From contig NZ_JACBFD010000044.1 in the NCBI RefSeq assembly GCF_013391405.1, positions 186,001-250,000 on the forward strand: a stretch of 64,000 nt of DNA, written 5' to 3'. The position numbers were made by a program, and so were the translations under genes. The notes beneath the pieces were generated by a model. It searched no databases. It was not told the origin of the DNA and saw only the letters and a program-made list of their open reading frames with translations. Of this stretch, positions 10,136-19,035 are shown piece by piece (position 1 is the stretch's first letter; every line of letters starts with the position of its first letter). This stretch comes from Staphylococcus sp. GSSP0090. Its GTDB lineage: Bacteria; Bacillota; Bacilli; Staphylococcales; Staphylococcaceae.

Positions 10136-10612
10136 ATGGAAAATCAAAAACAATATCCAATGACTCAAGAAGGTTTTGAGAAATTAGAACGTGAACTTGA
10201 AGAATTAAAAACGGTTAAACGACCTGAAGTGGTTGAAAAAATTAAAATCGCTCGTTCTTTTGGTGACTTATCAGAGAACTCAGAGTATGATGCAGCAAAA
10301 GATGAACAAGGTTTCATCGAGCAAGATATCCAACGTGTAGAAAACATGTTACGTAATGCACTTATTATCGAAGATACAGGTAATAATAATGAAGTACAAT
10401 TAGGTAAAACAGTTACGATTGTTGAATTACCTGGTGACGAAGAGGAAGAGTATCAAATTGTTGGTTCTGCAGAATCAGATGCATTTAAAGGTAAGATTTC
10501 TAACGAATCACCTATGGCAAAAAGTTTAATTGGCAAAAAATTAGATGACGAAGTACGCGTTTCTCTACCAAATGGCGGAGAAATTAATGTTAAAATCGTA
10601 AATATTAAATAA
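10136..10612 (+). CDS. greA: Transcription elongation factor GreA
   Basis: 158-residue factor that inserts its coiled coil into the RNA polymerase secondary channel and stimulates cleavage of backtracked RNA. The N-terminal coiled coil (about residues 1-75) contains the [13 protein letters not shown] tip with the conserved acidic residues. The C-terminal FKBP-like domain ends [15 protein letters not shown]. The ribosome-binding site AAAGGAAGATG precedes the ATG. It is the last gene before a strong terminator. Confidence 0.97.
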   Translation: MENQKQYPMTQEGFEKLERELEELKTVKRPEVVEKIKIARSFGDLSENSEYDAAKDEQGFIEQDIQRVENMLRNALIIEDTGNNNEVQLGKTVTIVELPGDEEEEYQIVGSAESDAFKGKISNESPMAKSLIGKKLDDEVRVSLPNGGEINVKIVNIK

Positions 10613-10622
10613 ATTTTTAGTG

Positions 10623-10664
10623 AAAATCCCCCCAAACATATTAAATGTCTGGGGGGATTTTACA
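10623..10664 (+). terminator. Terminator after greA
   Basis: A long stem: AAAATCCCCCC pairs with GGGGGGATTTT, and the inner AAACAT/ATGTCT pairs with one mismatch. It ends in a T run and has A residues on the other side, so it may work in both directions. Confidence 0.93.
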
Positions 10665-10907
10665 CTTTGATGAAATATTTCTATACTTGCAGACAATATT
10701 CTGATAAATTGATAACAATTATAAAATTAATTAGGTTATCTCTTGAGATGCTTATTATTTTAGTCTGATTCAGTATTTATTATAATCTATGATAATTATT
10801 TGCTATTAAACAGAATTTTATAATAAATGATATAATAGAAATGTTGAATGTACAACTTAGTTTGTTTTTATAATAAGTTGTGATAATCAGCAAAGGGGGC
10901 AACGTTT
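10665..10907 (+). promoter_or_regulatory. pxp operon promoter region and leader
   Basis: AT-rich region without a gene. An extended -10, TGATATAAT, is at 10828-10836, with no good -35. Just downstream, an 8-bp inverted repeat ACAACTTA (10852-10859) / TAAGTTGT (10874-10881) could form a leader hairpin or an operator. A strong ribosome-binding site, AAAGGGGGC, is at 10892-10900, 7 nt before the CTG that likely starts pxpB. Confidence 0.55.
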
Positions 10908-11642
10908 CTGGAATATAAATTAATTAATGAACAAACAATTATGATTTATTTTGATGAAAAGATAAATCCTGATACCTTTAAAGAAGTACAACAAGTTGAA
11001 CAGTATATTAAAGATCGAAATCATAAAGCTATTTTAGAAATCATACCTTCATATCGTGCGATTATGTTAACTATTGATATAAAACTAAGTGATGCTACAA
11101 AGGTAATTAATAGCTTAGATTTAGACAATATTGAGGTTGATGCAACAACGACATTAAACACACAATCTAAAATGATACATATACCTGTTTACTATGGTGA
11201 TAAACATGGACCAGACTTAGAAGAAGTCGCGAAACATAACCAATTAACAACTGATAAAGTCATTGAATTACATACAGACAACACATATTTAATATATATG
11301 CTTGGCTTTATGCCAGGCTTTCCATTTTTAGGTGGTTTAAATAAACAGTTACATACGCCTAGGAGAGAGGAACCAAGGACTAGCATTCCGGCAGGTTCAG
11401 TTGGTATTGCGAATAACCAAACGGGATTATATCCGAAGTCATCTCCAGGAGGTTGGCAGATTATAGGTCAAACACCCATACAAGTCTTTGATATGAATCG
11501 AAATCCTATGTGCTTATATCAGTCAGGTGATTACGTTAAATTTTATGCGATAAATAAACAAGTCTTCAAGCAAATTGAAGAAGAACAAAAAAGTGAACAA
11601 TTTGATATTGAAAAGTGGGTGACAGTGCGCAATGAGTATTAA
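10908..11642 (+). CDS. pxpB: 5-oxoprolinase/urea carboxylase-like subunit PxpB (KipI, AHS1 domain)
   Basis: KipI/AHS1-family protein. In E. coli PxpB works with PxpA and PxpC as an ATP-dependent 5-oxoprolinase; the same domain forms half of the carboxyltransferase of urea carboxylase. The motif GFMPGFPFLGGL and the segment PRTSIPAGSVGIA are present. The start is most likely CTG 10908 (244 residues): AAAGGGGGC is correctly spaced, and the extra codons restore the first beta strand (EYKLINEQTIMIYF) that the family has. ATG 10941 has no ribosome-binding site. Its end overlaps pxpC by 11 nt. First gene of the operon. Confidence 0.85.
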   Translation: MEYKLINEQTIMIYFDEKINPDTFKEVQQVEQYIKDRNHKAILEIIPSYRAIMLTIDIKLSDATKVINSLDLDNIEVDATTTLNTQSKMIHIPVYYGDKHGPDLEEVAKHNQLTTDKVIELHTDNTYLIYMLGFMPGFPFLGGLNKQLHTPRREEPRTSIPAGSVGIANNQTGLYPKSSPGGWQIIGQTPIQVFDMNRNPMCLYQSGDYVKFYAINKQVFKQIEEEQKSEQFDIEKWVTVRNEY

Positions 11643-12633
11643 AATATTAACACCAGGCTTGTTTAGTACAATTCAAGATGAAGGCCGCATTGGTTATCAA
11701 AATCAAGGGTTTTCAACTGCTGGTGCATTAGATCTGTATGCCTATAGACTTGCACAAACATTAATTAATAATGAAGGTCCTGTGATAGAAATTACAATTA
11801 TTGGGCCATCTATTCAATTTTTAGCAGATAACACATTTGTCGTAACAGGAGCGCATTTTGACGCTTATGTTAATGATGAACCTATATCCCATCAAACGGT
11901 GATCAAAGTACAAAAAGGTGATAAATTGAAGTTAAATTCAGCGATACACGGTGCTAGAGGATATATAGCTTTTGGTCAGCCTATCGATGTACCTTTGGTA
12001 GCAAACAGCTATGCAACTCATACCCGTAGTCAAATTGGTGGATACAAAGGTCGAGCGTTAAGAAAAGGCGACGTGTTAGCCATTCAAACTAATCATCGCT
12101 ATTTGTCTCAGATAGGTATCAGTTCACCTATTGAAAACTATGAACAACAGACGATTCATATTATTGAAGGGCCACAAATTGAACAGTTTTCAGAAGAAGC
12201 AAAATCAAAATTAACATCTGGATCGTTTAAAATTTCAGAAAAATCAGACCGTATGGGTTTTCGTTTACAAGGTGAGAATATTGCTCCATTGAATTCTGCG
12301 GATATCATTTCAGAACCAGTAGCACTGGGTAGCGTTCAAGTGCCTAAAGATGGTAATCCCATCATTTTATTAAATGATAAGCAAACTGTGGGTGGTTATA
12401 CAAAAATTGCAACGGTATGCGCAGCGGATTTATCACTACTTGCACAAAAACAACCTGGTGAAACAATCAAATTCCAATGGCAATCAATAGAAGAGGCAGT
12501 CAATGCACTGAAGCAAAAAGAGGAACATTTTTCTAAAAAACTAAAAGAATTGGTAGAAAAACCAATTTTTGACATAAAACAATTAAGACCAACAGCATCA
12601 CGAATTAAAAATTTATTAAAAGGGGAATTATAA
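11632..12633 (+). CDS. pxpC: 5-oxoprolinase/urea carboxylase-like subunit PxpC (KipA, AHS2 domain)
   Basis: 333-residue AHS2/KipA-family protein, the partner of PxpB. The N terminus has the typical ILTPGLFSTIQDEGRIGYQ and GALDLYAYRLA segments; GPQIEQF and SDRMGFRLQGE follow in the second half. KipA-KipI heterodimers resemble the carboxyltransferase domain of urea carboxylase. It is translationally coupled on both sides: an 11-nt overlap with pxpB and a TAATG overlap with accB. This points to a complex made in fixed stoichiometry with the biotin carrier. Confidence 0.9.
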   Translation: MSIKILTPGLFSTIQDEGRIGYQNQGFSTAGALDLYAYRLAQTLINNEGPVIEITIIGPSIQFLADNTFVVTGAHFDAYVNDEPISHQTVIKVQKGDKLKLNSAIHGARGYIAFGQPIDVPLVANSYATHTRSQIGGYKGRALRKGDVLAIQTNHRYLSQIGISSPIENYEQQTIHIIEGPQIEQFSEEAKSKLTSGSFKISEKSDRMGFRLQGENIAPLNSADIISEPVALGSVQVPKDGNPIILLNDKQTVGGYTKIATVCAADLSLLAQKQPGETIKFQWQSIEEAVNALKQKEEHFSKKLKELVEKPIFDIKQLRPTASRIKNLLKGEL

Positions 12634-13085
12634 TGAATTTTGAAAAAGTGGAACAGTTAATTAAATTAGTAAAAGAGAACGACGTAAAAAAATTTAAATA
12701 TAAAGATTATGAAAATGAAATCGAGCTTGATTTTACTGAAAATTATGCAAATCATAATGTATCTAATCAAACACAAACAAGTAATGATAACAAAATAGCT
12801 AATGCTAACCATGAAACTGAACAAAATAATTCAACAGATAAAGATGCATACCAACATATTAAATCTCCAATGGTAGGTACATTCTTCTTACAAGATGAAA
12901 AAGAACTAACTAACCCAATTATTCAAGTTGGAGATGAAATTAAAAAAGGGGATACAGTAGGTTATATTGAAGCAATGAAAGTCTTGAATGAAGTAACAAG
13001 TGATGTGTCAGGCATTGTAGAAGAGATTTTAGTTGAGCATGGCTCCAGTGTAGAATATAACCAACTAATTGTTAATGTAAAATAA
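12633..13085 (+). CDS. accB: Biotin carboxyl carrier protein (second, operon-specific copy)
   Basis: 150-residue biotin carrier. Residues 1-35 form the small N-terminal segment, 36-72 are an Asn/Thr-rich linker, and 73-150 are the biotinyl domain with the biotinylation motif EAMKVLNEV (Lys116). Staphylococci usually have a housekeeping accB-accC pair elsewhere near efp, so this copy probably serves the adjacent PxpB/PxpC proteins rather than fatty acid synthesis; that is an inference from location. The ATG overlaps the pxpC stop. Confidence 0.9.
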   Translation: MNFEKVEQLIKLVKENDVKKFKYKDYENEIELDFTENYANHNVSNQTQTSNDNKIANANHETEQNNSTDKDAYQHIKSPMVGTFFLQDEKELTNPIIQVGDEIKKGDTVGYIEAMKVLNEVTSDVSGIVEEILVEHGSSVEYNQLIVNVK

Positions 13086-13107
13086 GTCAAATAAAGGGGT
13101 GTTTGTA

Positions 13108-14466
13108 TTGTATCGTTGTCTGATAGCAAATAGAGGAGAAATTGCTGTACGTATTATAAGAGCGTGCAGAGAACTGAATATTGAAACTGTTGCAATCTAT
13201 GCGCTAGGTGATGAATCAAGTTTGCATGTAAGCTTAGCAGATCAAGCGGTGTGTATAGGAGAAGCCAATCCACTTGAAAGTTATTTAAATCAAGACAGAA
13301 TCATTAGTGCAGCTAAGATAACACAAGCTAATGCGATTCATCCTGGGTATGGTTTTTTATCTGAGAGCACTTCATTTGCAGAAAAAGTAGAAGCTAATGA
13401 TATTTATTTTATTGGACCAACTAAGACCACTATGGAGATGATGGGAGATAAAATTACAGCTAGACAAACAGTTGATAATGCTGGCGTCCCTATTATTCCT
13501 GGTTCTACGAGTGCTGTTGAATCGATAAATGAAGTGAAATCGATTGCGCAAGACATTGGTTATCCATTGGTGTTGAAAGCAGCAAGTGGCGGTGGTGGTA
13601 AAGGCATTCGAATCGTTAAAGAAGAAGCATCACTACAAAAAGCATTTAAAGAAGCTAAAAATGAAGGTAAAAAGTACTTTGATGATGATCGTATCTATGT
13701 TGAAGCTTTCATCCCTATTGCTAAACATGTGGAAGTACAAGTTATCGGTGATGGTAAAAATAACTATATTCACTTAGGTGAAAGAGATTGCTCTGTTCAA
13801 AGAAAAAATCAAAAATTAATTGAAGAGTCACCTTGTGCTGCAATTTCTGAATCGATGCGTGAATCAATGTGTAATGATGCTGTTAAAGTAGCACGTGCAT
13901 CACAATATCGTAGTGCAGGCACTATTGAGTATTTAGTGACACAGGACGCATATTACTTTATAGAGATGAATGCTCGTATACAAGTTGAGCATACAGTAAC
14001 AGAAATGAGAGCAAATAGAGACTTATTGCAAGCACAATTGTATCTGATGCAACATAATGAATTACCTTTCACACAAGATGACATTCTTTTTGACGGGCAT
14101 GTTATTGAGGCGAGAATCAATGCAGAGAATCCAGAGAAACAATTCCAACCTACACCCGGAACGGTTGAGGCTTTACATCTACCTCAGGGCTTTAATGTGC
14201 GTGTAGATAGTTTGTTATATCATGGCTACAAAGTTTCACCACATTATGACTCGTTAGTTGCAAAGGTAATTGTAAAGTCTTCTACCAGACAACTTGCGAT
14301 TAATAAATTAAAAGTAACACTTGATGAAATGGTGATCGATGGCTTTACGACAACTGCAGATTTTCTTTACGCTGTATTATCTTATCCTGAATATGCTGAT
14401 GGAGATGCAAGTCAAGTAGACATTAAGTTTTTAGATAGGCATCAAATTATAAAGGAGGAAGTATAA
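13108..14466 (+). CDS. accC: Biotin carboxylase (second, operon-specific copy)
   Basis: ATP-grasp enzyme that carboxylates the biotin on AccB using bicarbonate and ATP. 452 residues from TTG 13108, giving the standard start MYRCLIANRGEIAVR; AAAGGGG at 13093-13099 is 8 nt upstream. An upstream in-frame GTG (13099) lies inside this ribosome-binding site. The glycine-rich loop GGGGKG is near residue 161, with ERDCSVQRKNQKLIEE and EMNARIQVEH further on. The stop abuts the pxpA ATG. With AccB and PxpB/C it could complete a carboxylase made of separate subunits. Confidence 0.93.
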   Translation: MYRCLIANRGEIAVRIIRACRELNIETVAIYALGDESSLHVSLADQAVCIGEANPLESYLNQDRIISAAKITQANAIHPGYGFLSESTSFAEKVEANDIYFIGPTKTTMEMMGDKITARQTVDNAGVPIIPGSTSAVESINEVKSIAQDIGYPLVLKAASGGGGKGIRIVKEEASLQKAFKEAKNEGKKYFDDDRIYVEAFIPIAKHVEVQVIGDGKNNYIHLGERDCSVQRKNQKLIEESPCAAISESMRESMCNDAVKVARASQYRSAGTIEYLVTQDAYYFIEMNARIQVEHTVTEMRANRDLLQAQLYLMQHNELPFTQDDILFDGHVIEARINAENPEKQFQPTPGTVEALHLPQGFNVRVDSLLYHGYKVSPHYDSLVAKVIVKSSTRQLAINKLKVTLDEMVIDGFTTTADFLYAVLSYPEYADGDASQVDIKFLDRHQIIKEEV

Positions 14467-15225
14467 ATGAAAGTAGATTTAAATTGTGATTTAGGAGAAG
14501 CATTTGGTAATTATTCATTTGGTGGAGATCATCAAATTATTCCTTTAATTACATCAGCGAATATTGCGTGCGGTTTTCATGCGGGTGATCAACATGTGAT
14601 GAACGACACAATCAAACTTGCAAAAGAAAATGGTATAGGGATTGGTGCACATCCGGGGCTTCCTGATTTACAAGGCTTTGGTAGAAGGAATATGGATTTA
14701 ACCCCTGAAGAAGTGTATGATATCGTTGTTTATCAATTGGGTGCATTGAATGGTTTTTGTAGAATTCATGATGTTAAGATCAATCATGTTAAGCCACATG
14801 GTGCACTGTATCAGATGGGAGCAAGAGATAAAGAGATAGCGCATGCTATTGCAAAAGCGGTTTATGATTTTGATTCAACGTTAATTTATGTAGGACTTTC
14901 TAATACTTTATTAATTTCAGAAGCACAATCTTTAGGTTTATCCACAGCTTCAGAAGTTTTTGCTGACAGACGTTATGAAGATGACGGTCAGTTAGTAAGT
15001 AGAAAAGAAGCGGACGCTTTGATAACAGATACGAATGAAGCAATTAAACAAGTCATCGATATGGTCAAGTCACAAAAAGTCATTACAAAAAATAACAACA
15101 CAATTGATATCAAAGCAGATACGATTTGTGTGCATGGAGATGGCGCACATGCCATAGAATTTGTAACTCAAATTAGAGAACAATTGTCGAAAAAAGGCAT
15201 TTCAATCACAAGGCTAGGGGGCTAG
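14467..15225 (+). CDS. pxpA: 5-oxoprolinase subunit PxpA (LamB/YcsF family)
   Basis: 252-residue LamB/YcsF protein. In E. coli PxpA is a subunit of 5-oxoprolinase, which opens pyroglutamate to glutamate. The family signature [13 protein letters not shown] is at the N terminus. [27 protein letters not shown] and VKPHGALYQ carry the conserved Asp/His residues, and VHGDGAHA is near the C terminus. It starts immediately after the accC stop and ends 3 nt before the transporter gene. Its presence in a biotin-carboxylase operon is unusual relative to E. coli. Confidence 0.93.
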   Translation: MKVDLNCDLGEAFGNYSFGGDHQIIPLITSANIACGFHAGDQHVMNDTIKLAKENGIGIGAHPGLPDLQGFGRRNMDLTPEEVYDIVVYQLGALNGFCRIHDVKINHVKPHGALYQMGARDKEIAHAIAKAVYDFDSTLIYVGLSNTLLISEAQSLGLSTASEVFADRRYEDDGQLVSRKEADALITDTNEAIKQVIDMVKSQKVITKNNNTIDIKADTICVHGDGAHAIEFVTQIREQLSKKGISITRLGG

Positions 15226-15228
15226 GCA

Positions 15229-16461
15229 ATGGGAGAAAAATTGAAGTCAGAAGAGAAAGATTTCCAGTTTACTAAAAATCACAAAAGGTTATTATTAGGT
15301 TCTGTATTTTTAATGGCAACATCCGCAATTGGGCCAGCATTTTTAACACAAACTGCTGTGTTTACTGCACAATTTGCATCTAGCTTTGCATTTGCAATTT
15401 TACTTTCTATATTAATTGATATTGGTGCACAGATCAATATTTGGCGTGTGTTGGTTGTTACAGGCAAACGGGGACAAGAGGTAGCCAACGATATTTTTAA
15501 TGGACTTGGAACATTCATATCAATTCTGATTGCAATTGGTGGATTAGCTTTTAATATTGGTAATATCGCTGGAGCAGGTTTAGGATTAAATGCTATATTT
15601 GGTTTAGATGTTAAAATAGGCGCAGCGATAACTGCCGTCCTTTCAATTGCTATCTTTATTAGTAAAAGTGGTCAAAAGATAATGGACGTCGTTACAATGT
15701 TTTTAGGCGTATTGATGATTGTCGTAGTTGCTTTTGTTATGTTTAAATCCAATCCACCATATGCTGAAGCGGCAAAACATTTGGTCATGCCAGAACAACC
15801 ACTAGCACTTGTTTTACCAATCATCACATTAGTGGGCGGAACTGTAGGGGGATACATCACGTTTGCTGGTGCACATAGAATATTAGATTCTGGCATTAAA
15901 GGAAAAGAATATTTGCCATTTGTAAATAGGGCTGCTATTTCAGGTATTTTAACAACTGGTGTATTAAGAACATTATTGTTCTTAGCTGTTTTAGGTGTAG
16001 TAGTAACAGGGGTGACTCTAAATGCGGAAAACCCACCTGCTTCTGTATTTGAACATGTGTTAGGTCCTATAGGACGAAATATTTTTGGTGTTGTATTATT
16101 TGCAGCTGCAATGTCTTCGGTTATTGGCTCAGCTTACACAAGTGCAACATTCTTAAAAACATTACATAAGTCTGTTTATAATAAAACAAATATTATTGTA
16201 ATTAGTTTCATTGTAGTGTCAACGTTAGTATTCTTATTCTTAGGCAAACCTGTCACATTACTTATTGTTGCAGGTGCACTAAATGGTTTGATTTTACCTA
16301 TTACATTAGGTACGATATTAATTGCAAGTAAACGTAAATCAATAGTAGGAGATTATCAACATCCAACATGGATGCTTTGGTTCGGTATTTTAGCAGTGAT
16401 TGTTACGATTGTCACTGGTGTATTCTCACTGCAAGGTTTAACTGAATTATTTGGTAGTTAA
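15229..16461 (+). CDS. NRAMP-fold transporter lacking the canonical metal motifs (YcsG-like)
   Basis: 410-residue integral membrane protein with about 11 hydrophobic segments and LeuT/NRAMP-type organisation, similar to YcsG. True NRAMP manganese/iron carriers have DPGN in helix 1 and MPH in helix 6. Here the helix 1 region reads GPAFLTQTAVFT (35-46) and the helix 6 region TFAGAHRIL (211-219), so the metal-binding Asp, Asn and Met are absent. Transition-metal transport is therefore doubtful. Operon context suggests it brings in the substrate of the pxp/acc enzymes, perhaps 5-oxoproline or a urea-like compound (inference). It is the last gene before a terminator. Confidence 0.85.
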   Translation: MGEKLKSEEKDFQFTKNHKRLLLGSVFLMATSAIGPAFLTQTAVFTAQFASSFAFAILLSILIDIGAQINIWRVLVVTGKRGQEVANDIFNGLGTFISILIAIGGLAFNIGNIAGAGLGLNAIFGLDVKIGAAITAVLSIAIFISKSGQKIMDVVTMFLGVLMIVVVAFVMFKSNPPYAEAAKHLVMPEQPLALVLPIITLVGGTVGGYITFAGAHRILDSGIKGKEYLPFVNRAAISGILTTGVLRTLLFLAVLGVVVTGVTLNAENPPASVFEHVLGPIGRNIFGVVLFAAAMSSVIGSAYTSATFLKTLHKSVYNKTNIIVISFIVVSTLVFLFLGKPVTLLIVAGALNGLILPITLGTILIASKRKSIVGDYQHPTWMLWFGILAVIVTIVTGVFSLQGLTELFGS

Positions 16462-16474
16462 GTTAAAAGTTATT

Positions 16475-16516
16475 ACCCTGACTTAAAGTTTTATTACTCT
16501 AAGTTCAGGGTTTTTT
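16475..16516 (+). terminator. Terminator after the pxp/acc/transporter operon
   Basis: ACCCTGA-CTTA pairs with TAAG-T-TCAGGGT (one bulged T), followed by six T residues at 16511-16516. Confidence 0.9.
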
Positions 16517-16639
16517 GTTGTTTGTTTTTTGAAATAAATTGTTCTAGGATACTTAACATAAGTGAAAAGATTAAATAAATTCAATAATTATTAATTTATG
16601 AAAAAACATTGAACTATTATCGAGCTATGTGATCAAATA

Positions 16640-16648
16640 TGGTAGAAT
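16640..16648 (+). promoter_or_regulatory. Extended -10 promoter for mtnN
   Basis: TGG-TAGAAT, an extended -10 element about 37 nt before the mtnN start. No good -35 is present at 16-18 nt. Confidence 0.5.
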
Positions 16649-16684
16649 AACAAAGGCTAGGATTTTAAGATGAGGTGAAATATA

Positions 16685-17371
16685 ATGATAGGTATTATTG
16701 GTGCTATGGAAGAAGAAGTAGCTATCTTAAAAGATAAAATTGTAGACTTAGAAATAATTAATGTTGCACATGTCGTTTTTTATAAAGGGCATCTACATGA
16801 TAAAGAAATTGTCTTGACTCAAAGTGGAATAGGAAAAGTAAATGTTGCGATTTCGACTACTATTTTAATAGATCGTTTTAACCCAGATTTAATTATCAAT
16901 ACAGGTTCAGCTGGTGCGTTAGATAAATCACTAGATGTAGGGGATATTGTGGTAAGTGATATGGTTGCGTATCATGATGCAGATGCAAGAGCATTTGGTT
17001 ACCAATTAGGACAAATTCCTCAAATGCCAGCACAATTTGTTGCGGATAGCCATTTGATAAAATTGGCAAAAGAAGCAATAAAAGATCAAAATTGGGTTGC
17101 TAAATCTGGATTAATTGTAAGTGGTGACAGCTTTATTGGTACTTCGGAACAACGTGCAGAAATTAAAACAAATTTTCCACAAGCTATGGCAGCAGAGATG
17201 GAAGCAACTGCGATTGCACAGACATGTTATCAATTTAATTTGCCGTTCATCATTACGCGTGCTATTTCTGATTTAGCAGATGGTGATGCAGGGATAACCT
17301 TTGAAGCATTCTTAGAGAAAGCAGCAATCGCTTCAAGTCAAATTGTTGACCGCTTAATTAAAACTATATAA
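16685..17371 (+). CDS. mtnN: 5'-methylthioadenosine/S-adenosylhomocysteine nucleosidase
   Basis: 228-residue Pfs enzyme that cleaves adenine from MTA and SAH, recycling the by-products of SAM-dependent reactions. The N terminus [14 protein letters not shown], the nucleoside-binding [22 protein letters not shown] and the catalytic-Asp segment [10 protein letters not shown] are all present. The ribosome-binding site GAGGTGA precedes the ATG. It is the first gene of a run of closely spaced genes through yqeM. Confidence 0.96.
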   Translation: MIGIIGAMEEEVAILKDKIVDLEIINVAHVVFYKGHLHDKEIVLTQSGIGKVNVAISTTILIDRFNPDLIINTGSAGALDKSLDVGDIVVSDMVAYHDADARAFGYQLGQIPQMPAQFVADSHLIKLAKEAIKDQNWVAKSGLIVSGDSFIGTSEQRAEIKTNFPQAMAAEMEATAIAQTCYQFNLPFIITRAISDLADGDAGITFEAFLEKAAIASSQIVDRLIKTI

Positions 17372-17388
17372 AAAGGTGACTTAAAAAC

Positions 17389-17916
17389 ATGGGTATGATA
17401 AAACACTATTTTATGCCAAACGAATATGTCCAATCCATTTTTCAAATTGATATTGAAAAACTGGCAAATTCAGGCGTAAAAGGTATAATTACAGATTTAG
17501 ATAACACACTTGTAGGATGGGATGTAGCAGATCCTACAGAAGCAGTAAAAGAATGGTTTGAACGAGCAAAAGAACAAGGTATAACTGTAACAATTGTTTC
17601 AAACAACAACGAACAACGCGTAGGTAATTTTTCAAAATCTTTAAAGGTAGACTATATATTTAAAGCTAAAAAACCAAGAGGACGTGCTTTTAATCAAGCA
17701 GCTAAATTAATGAATTTAAATCCTGAAGAGATTGTTGTCATTGGAGATCAAATGCTAACAGATGTATTTGGTGGAAACCGTCGTAGATTATTTACAATTA
17801 TGGTCGTGCCAGTGAAAAAAACAGATGGTTTTATTACGAAATTTAATCGCATGATTGAGCGTAGATTGTTACAACATTTTAGGAAAAAAGGTTATATTAC
17901 ATGGGAGGAAAATTGA
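17389..17916 (+). CDS. yqeG: YqeG family HAD-superfamily phosphatase
   Basis: 175-residue HAD-type phosphatase of the YqeG subfamily; substrate not established, with mitochondrial relatives (Gep4) acting on phosphatidylglycerophosphate. The nucleophile motif DLDNT is at residues 36-40. Motif II is VSNNNEQR, and motifs III/IV are KKPRGRAF and VIGDQMLTDVFGGNR. AAAGGTGA lies 8 nt upstream of the ATG. It is directly followed by yqeH, a common pairing in Firmicutes. Confidence 0.92.
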   Translation: MGMIKHYFMPNEYVQSIFQIDIEKLANSGVKGIITDLDNTLVGWDVADPTEAVKEWFERAKEQGITVTIVSNNNEQRVGNFSKSLKVDYIFKAKKPRGRAFNQAAKLMNLNPEEIVVIGDQMLTDVFGGNRRRLFTIMVVPVKKTDGFITKFNRMIERRLLQHFRKKGYITWEEN

Positions 17917-19023
17917 TTGGCAGAAACAGAAATATTAAAATGTATCGGTTGTGGCGCACCATTACAATCTGAAGATACAGATGCACCTGGATATGTTCCA
18001 GAAAGTAATCTTTATAGGGAAGACGTTATTTGTAAAAGATGCTTTAGATTAAAAAATTACAATGAAGTACAAGATGTAGGCTTGGATAGTGAAGATTTTC
18101 TTAAGTTATTGAATGGTCTAGCAGATAAACAAGGTATTGTTGTAAATGTTGTTGATGTTTTTGATTTTGAAGGTTCTTTTATTAATGCAATCAAACGTAT
18201 TGTTGGAAATAAAAAAATCATTTTAGTAGGTAATAAACTAGATTTATTACCTAAACAAATTAATAAACGCCGTGTAAAAGAATGGTTGAAGAAAACAGCA
18301 AGAAAATACGGCTTAGATGCCGAAGATGTTATTTTAATTTCTGCTGAAAAAAATGAAGGTATCGAAGATTTATTGAATGCGATCAATACTTTGAGAAATA
18401 ATGAAGATGTCTATATTGTTGGAACTACAAATGTTGGTAAATCTACATTGATTAACAAATTGATAGAACGCAGTGTCGGCGAAAAGAATGTAGTCACTAC
18501 ATCTCGATTCCCAGGTACGACATTGGATATGATTGATATACCATTAGATGATACTTCATTTATGTATGATACACCTGGTGTGATTCAAGAACACCAAATG
18601 ACCCATTATGTAACGGAAAAAGAACTAAAAACAATCATGCCTAAAAAAGAGGTTAAACAACGTGTATATCAATTAAATGAAGGACAAACATTGTTTTTCG
18701 GTGGTTTAGCACGTATTGATTATGTTAGTGGTGGCAAACGACCATTAGTATGCTATTTTTCAAACGATCTTAATATTCATAGAACTAAAACAGAAAATGC
18801 GAATGAACTATGGCGTAACCAATTAGGAGATGTATTGTCACCACCTAATAATCCTGAACATTTTGATTTGCAAAATGTCAAAGCAGTACGTTTAGAAACT
18901 GGTAAAGAAAAGCGTGATGTCATGATTTCTGGATTAGGTTTTATTACGATTGATGAAGGTGCTAAAATCATTGTTCGTGTACCTAAAAATGTGGATGTTG
19001 TATTACGAAACTCTATAATGTAA
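17917..19023 (+). CDS. yqeH: Ribosome biogenesis GTPase YqeH
   Basis: 368-residue circularly permuted GTPase needed for assembly of the 30S subunit in Bacillus. An N-terminal zinc finger (C9, C12, C39, C42) is followed by permuted G motifs: NKLDLL (G4), then SAE (G5), then GTTNVGKST (G1) and DTPG (G3). The start is TTG 17917, immediately after the yqeG stop, with GGGAGGAA just upstream. Confidence 0.95.
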   Translation: MAETEILKCIGCGAPLQSEDTDAPGYVPESNLYREDVICKRCFRLKNYNEVQDVGLDSEDFLKLLNGLADKQGIVVNVVDVFDFEGSFINAIKRIVGNKKIILVGNKLDLLPKQINKRRVKEWLKKTARKYGLDAEDVILISAEKNEGIEDLLNAINTLRNNEDVYIVGTTNVGKSTLINKLIERSVGEKNVVTTSRFPGTTLDMIDIPLDDTSFMYDTPGVIQEHQMTHYVTEKELKTIMPKKEVKQRVYQLNEGQTLFFGGLARIDYVSGGKRPLVCYFSNDLNIHRTKTENANELWRNQLGDVLSPPNNPEHFDLQNVKAVRLETGKEKRDVMISGLGFITIDEGAKIIVRVPKNVDVVLRNSIM

Positions 19024-19035
19024 GGCGGTTTTAAT

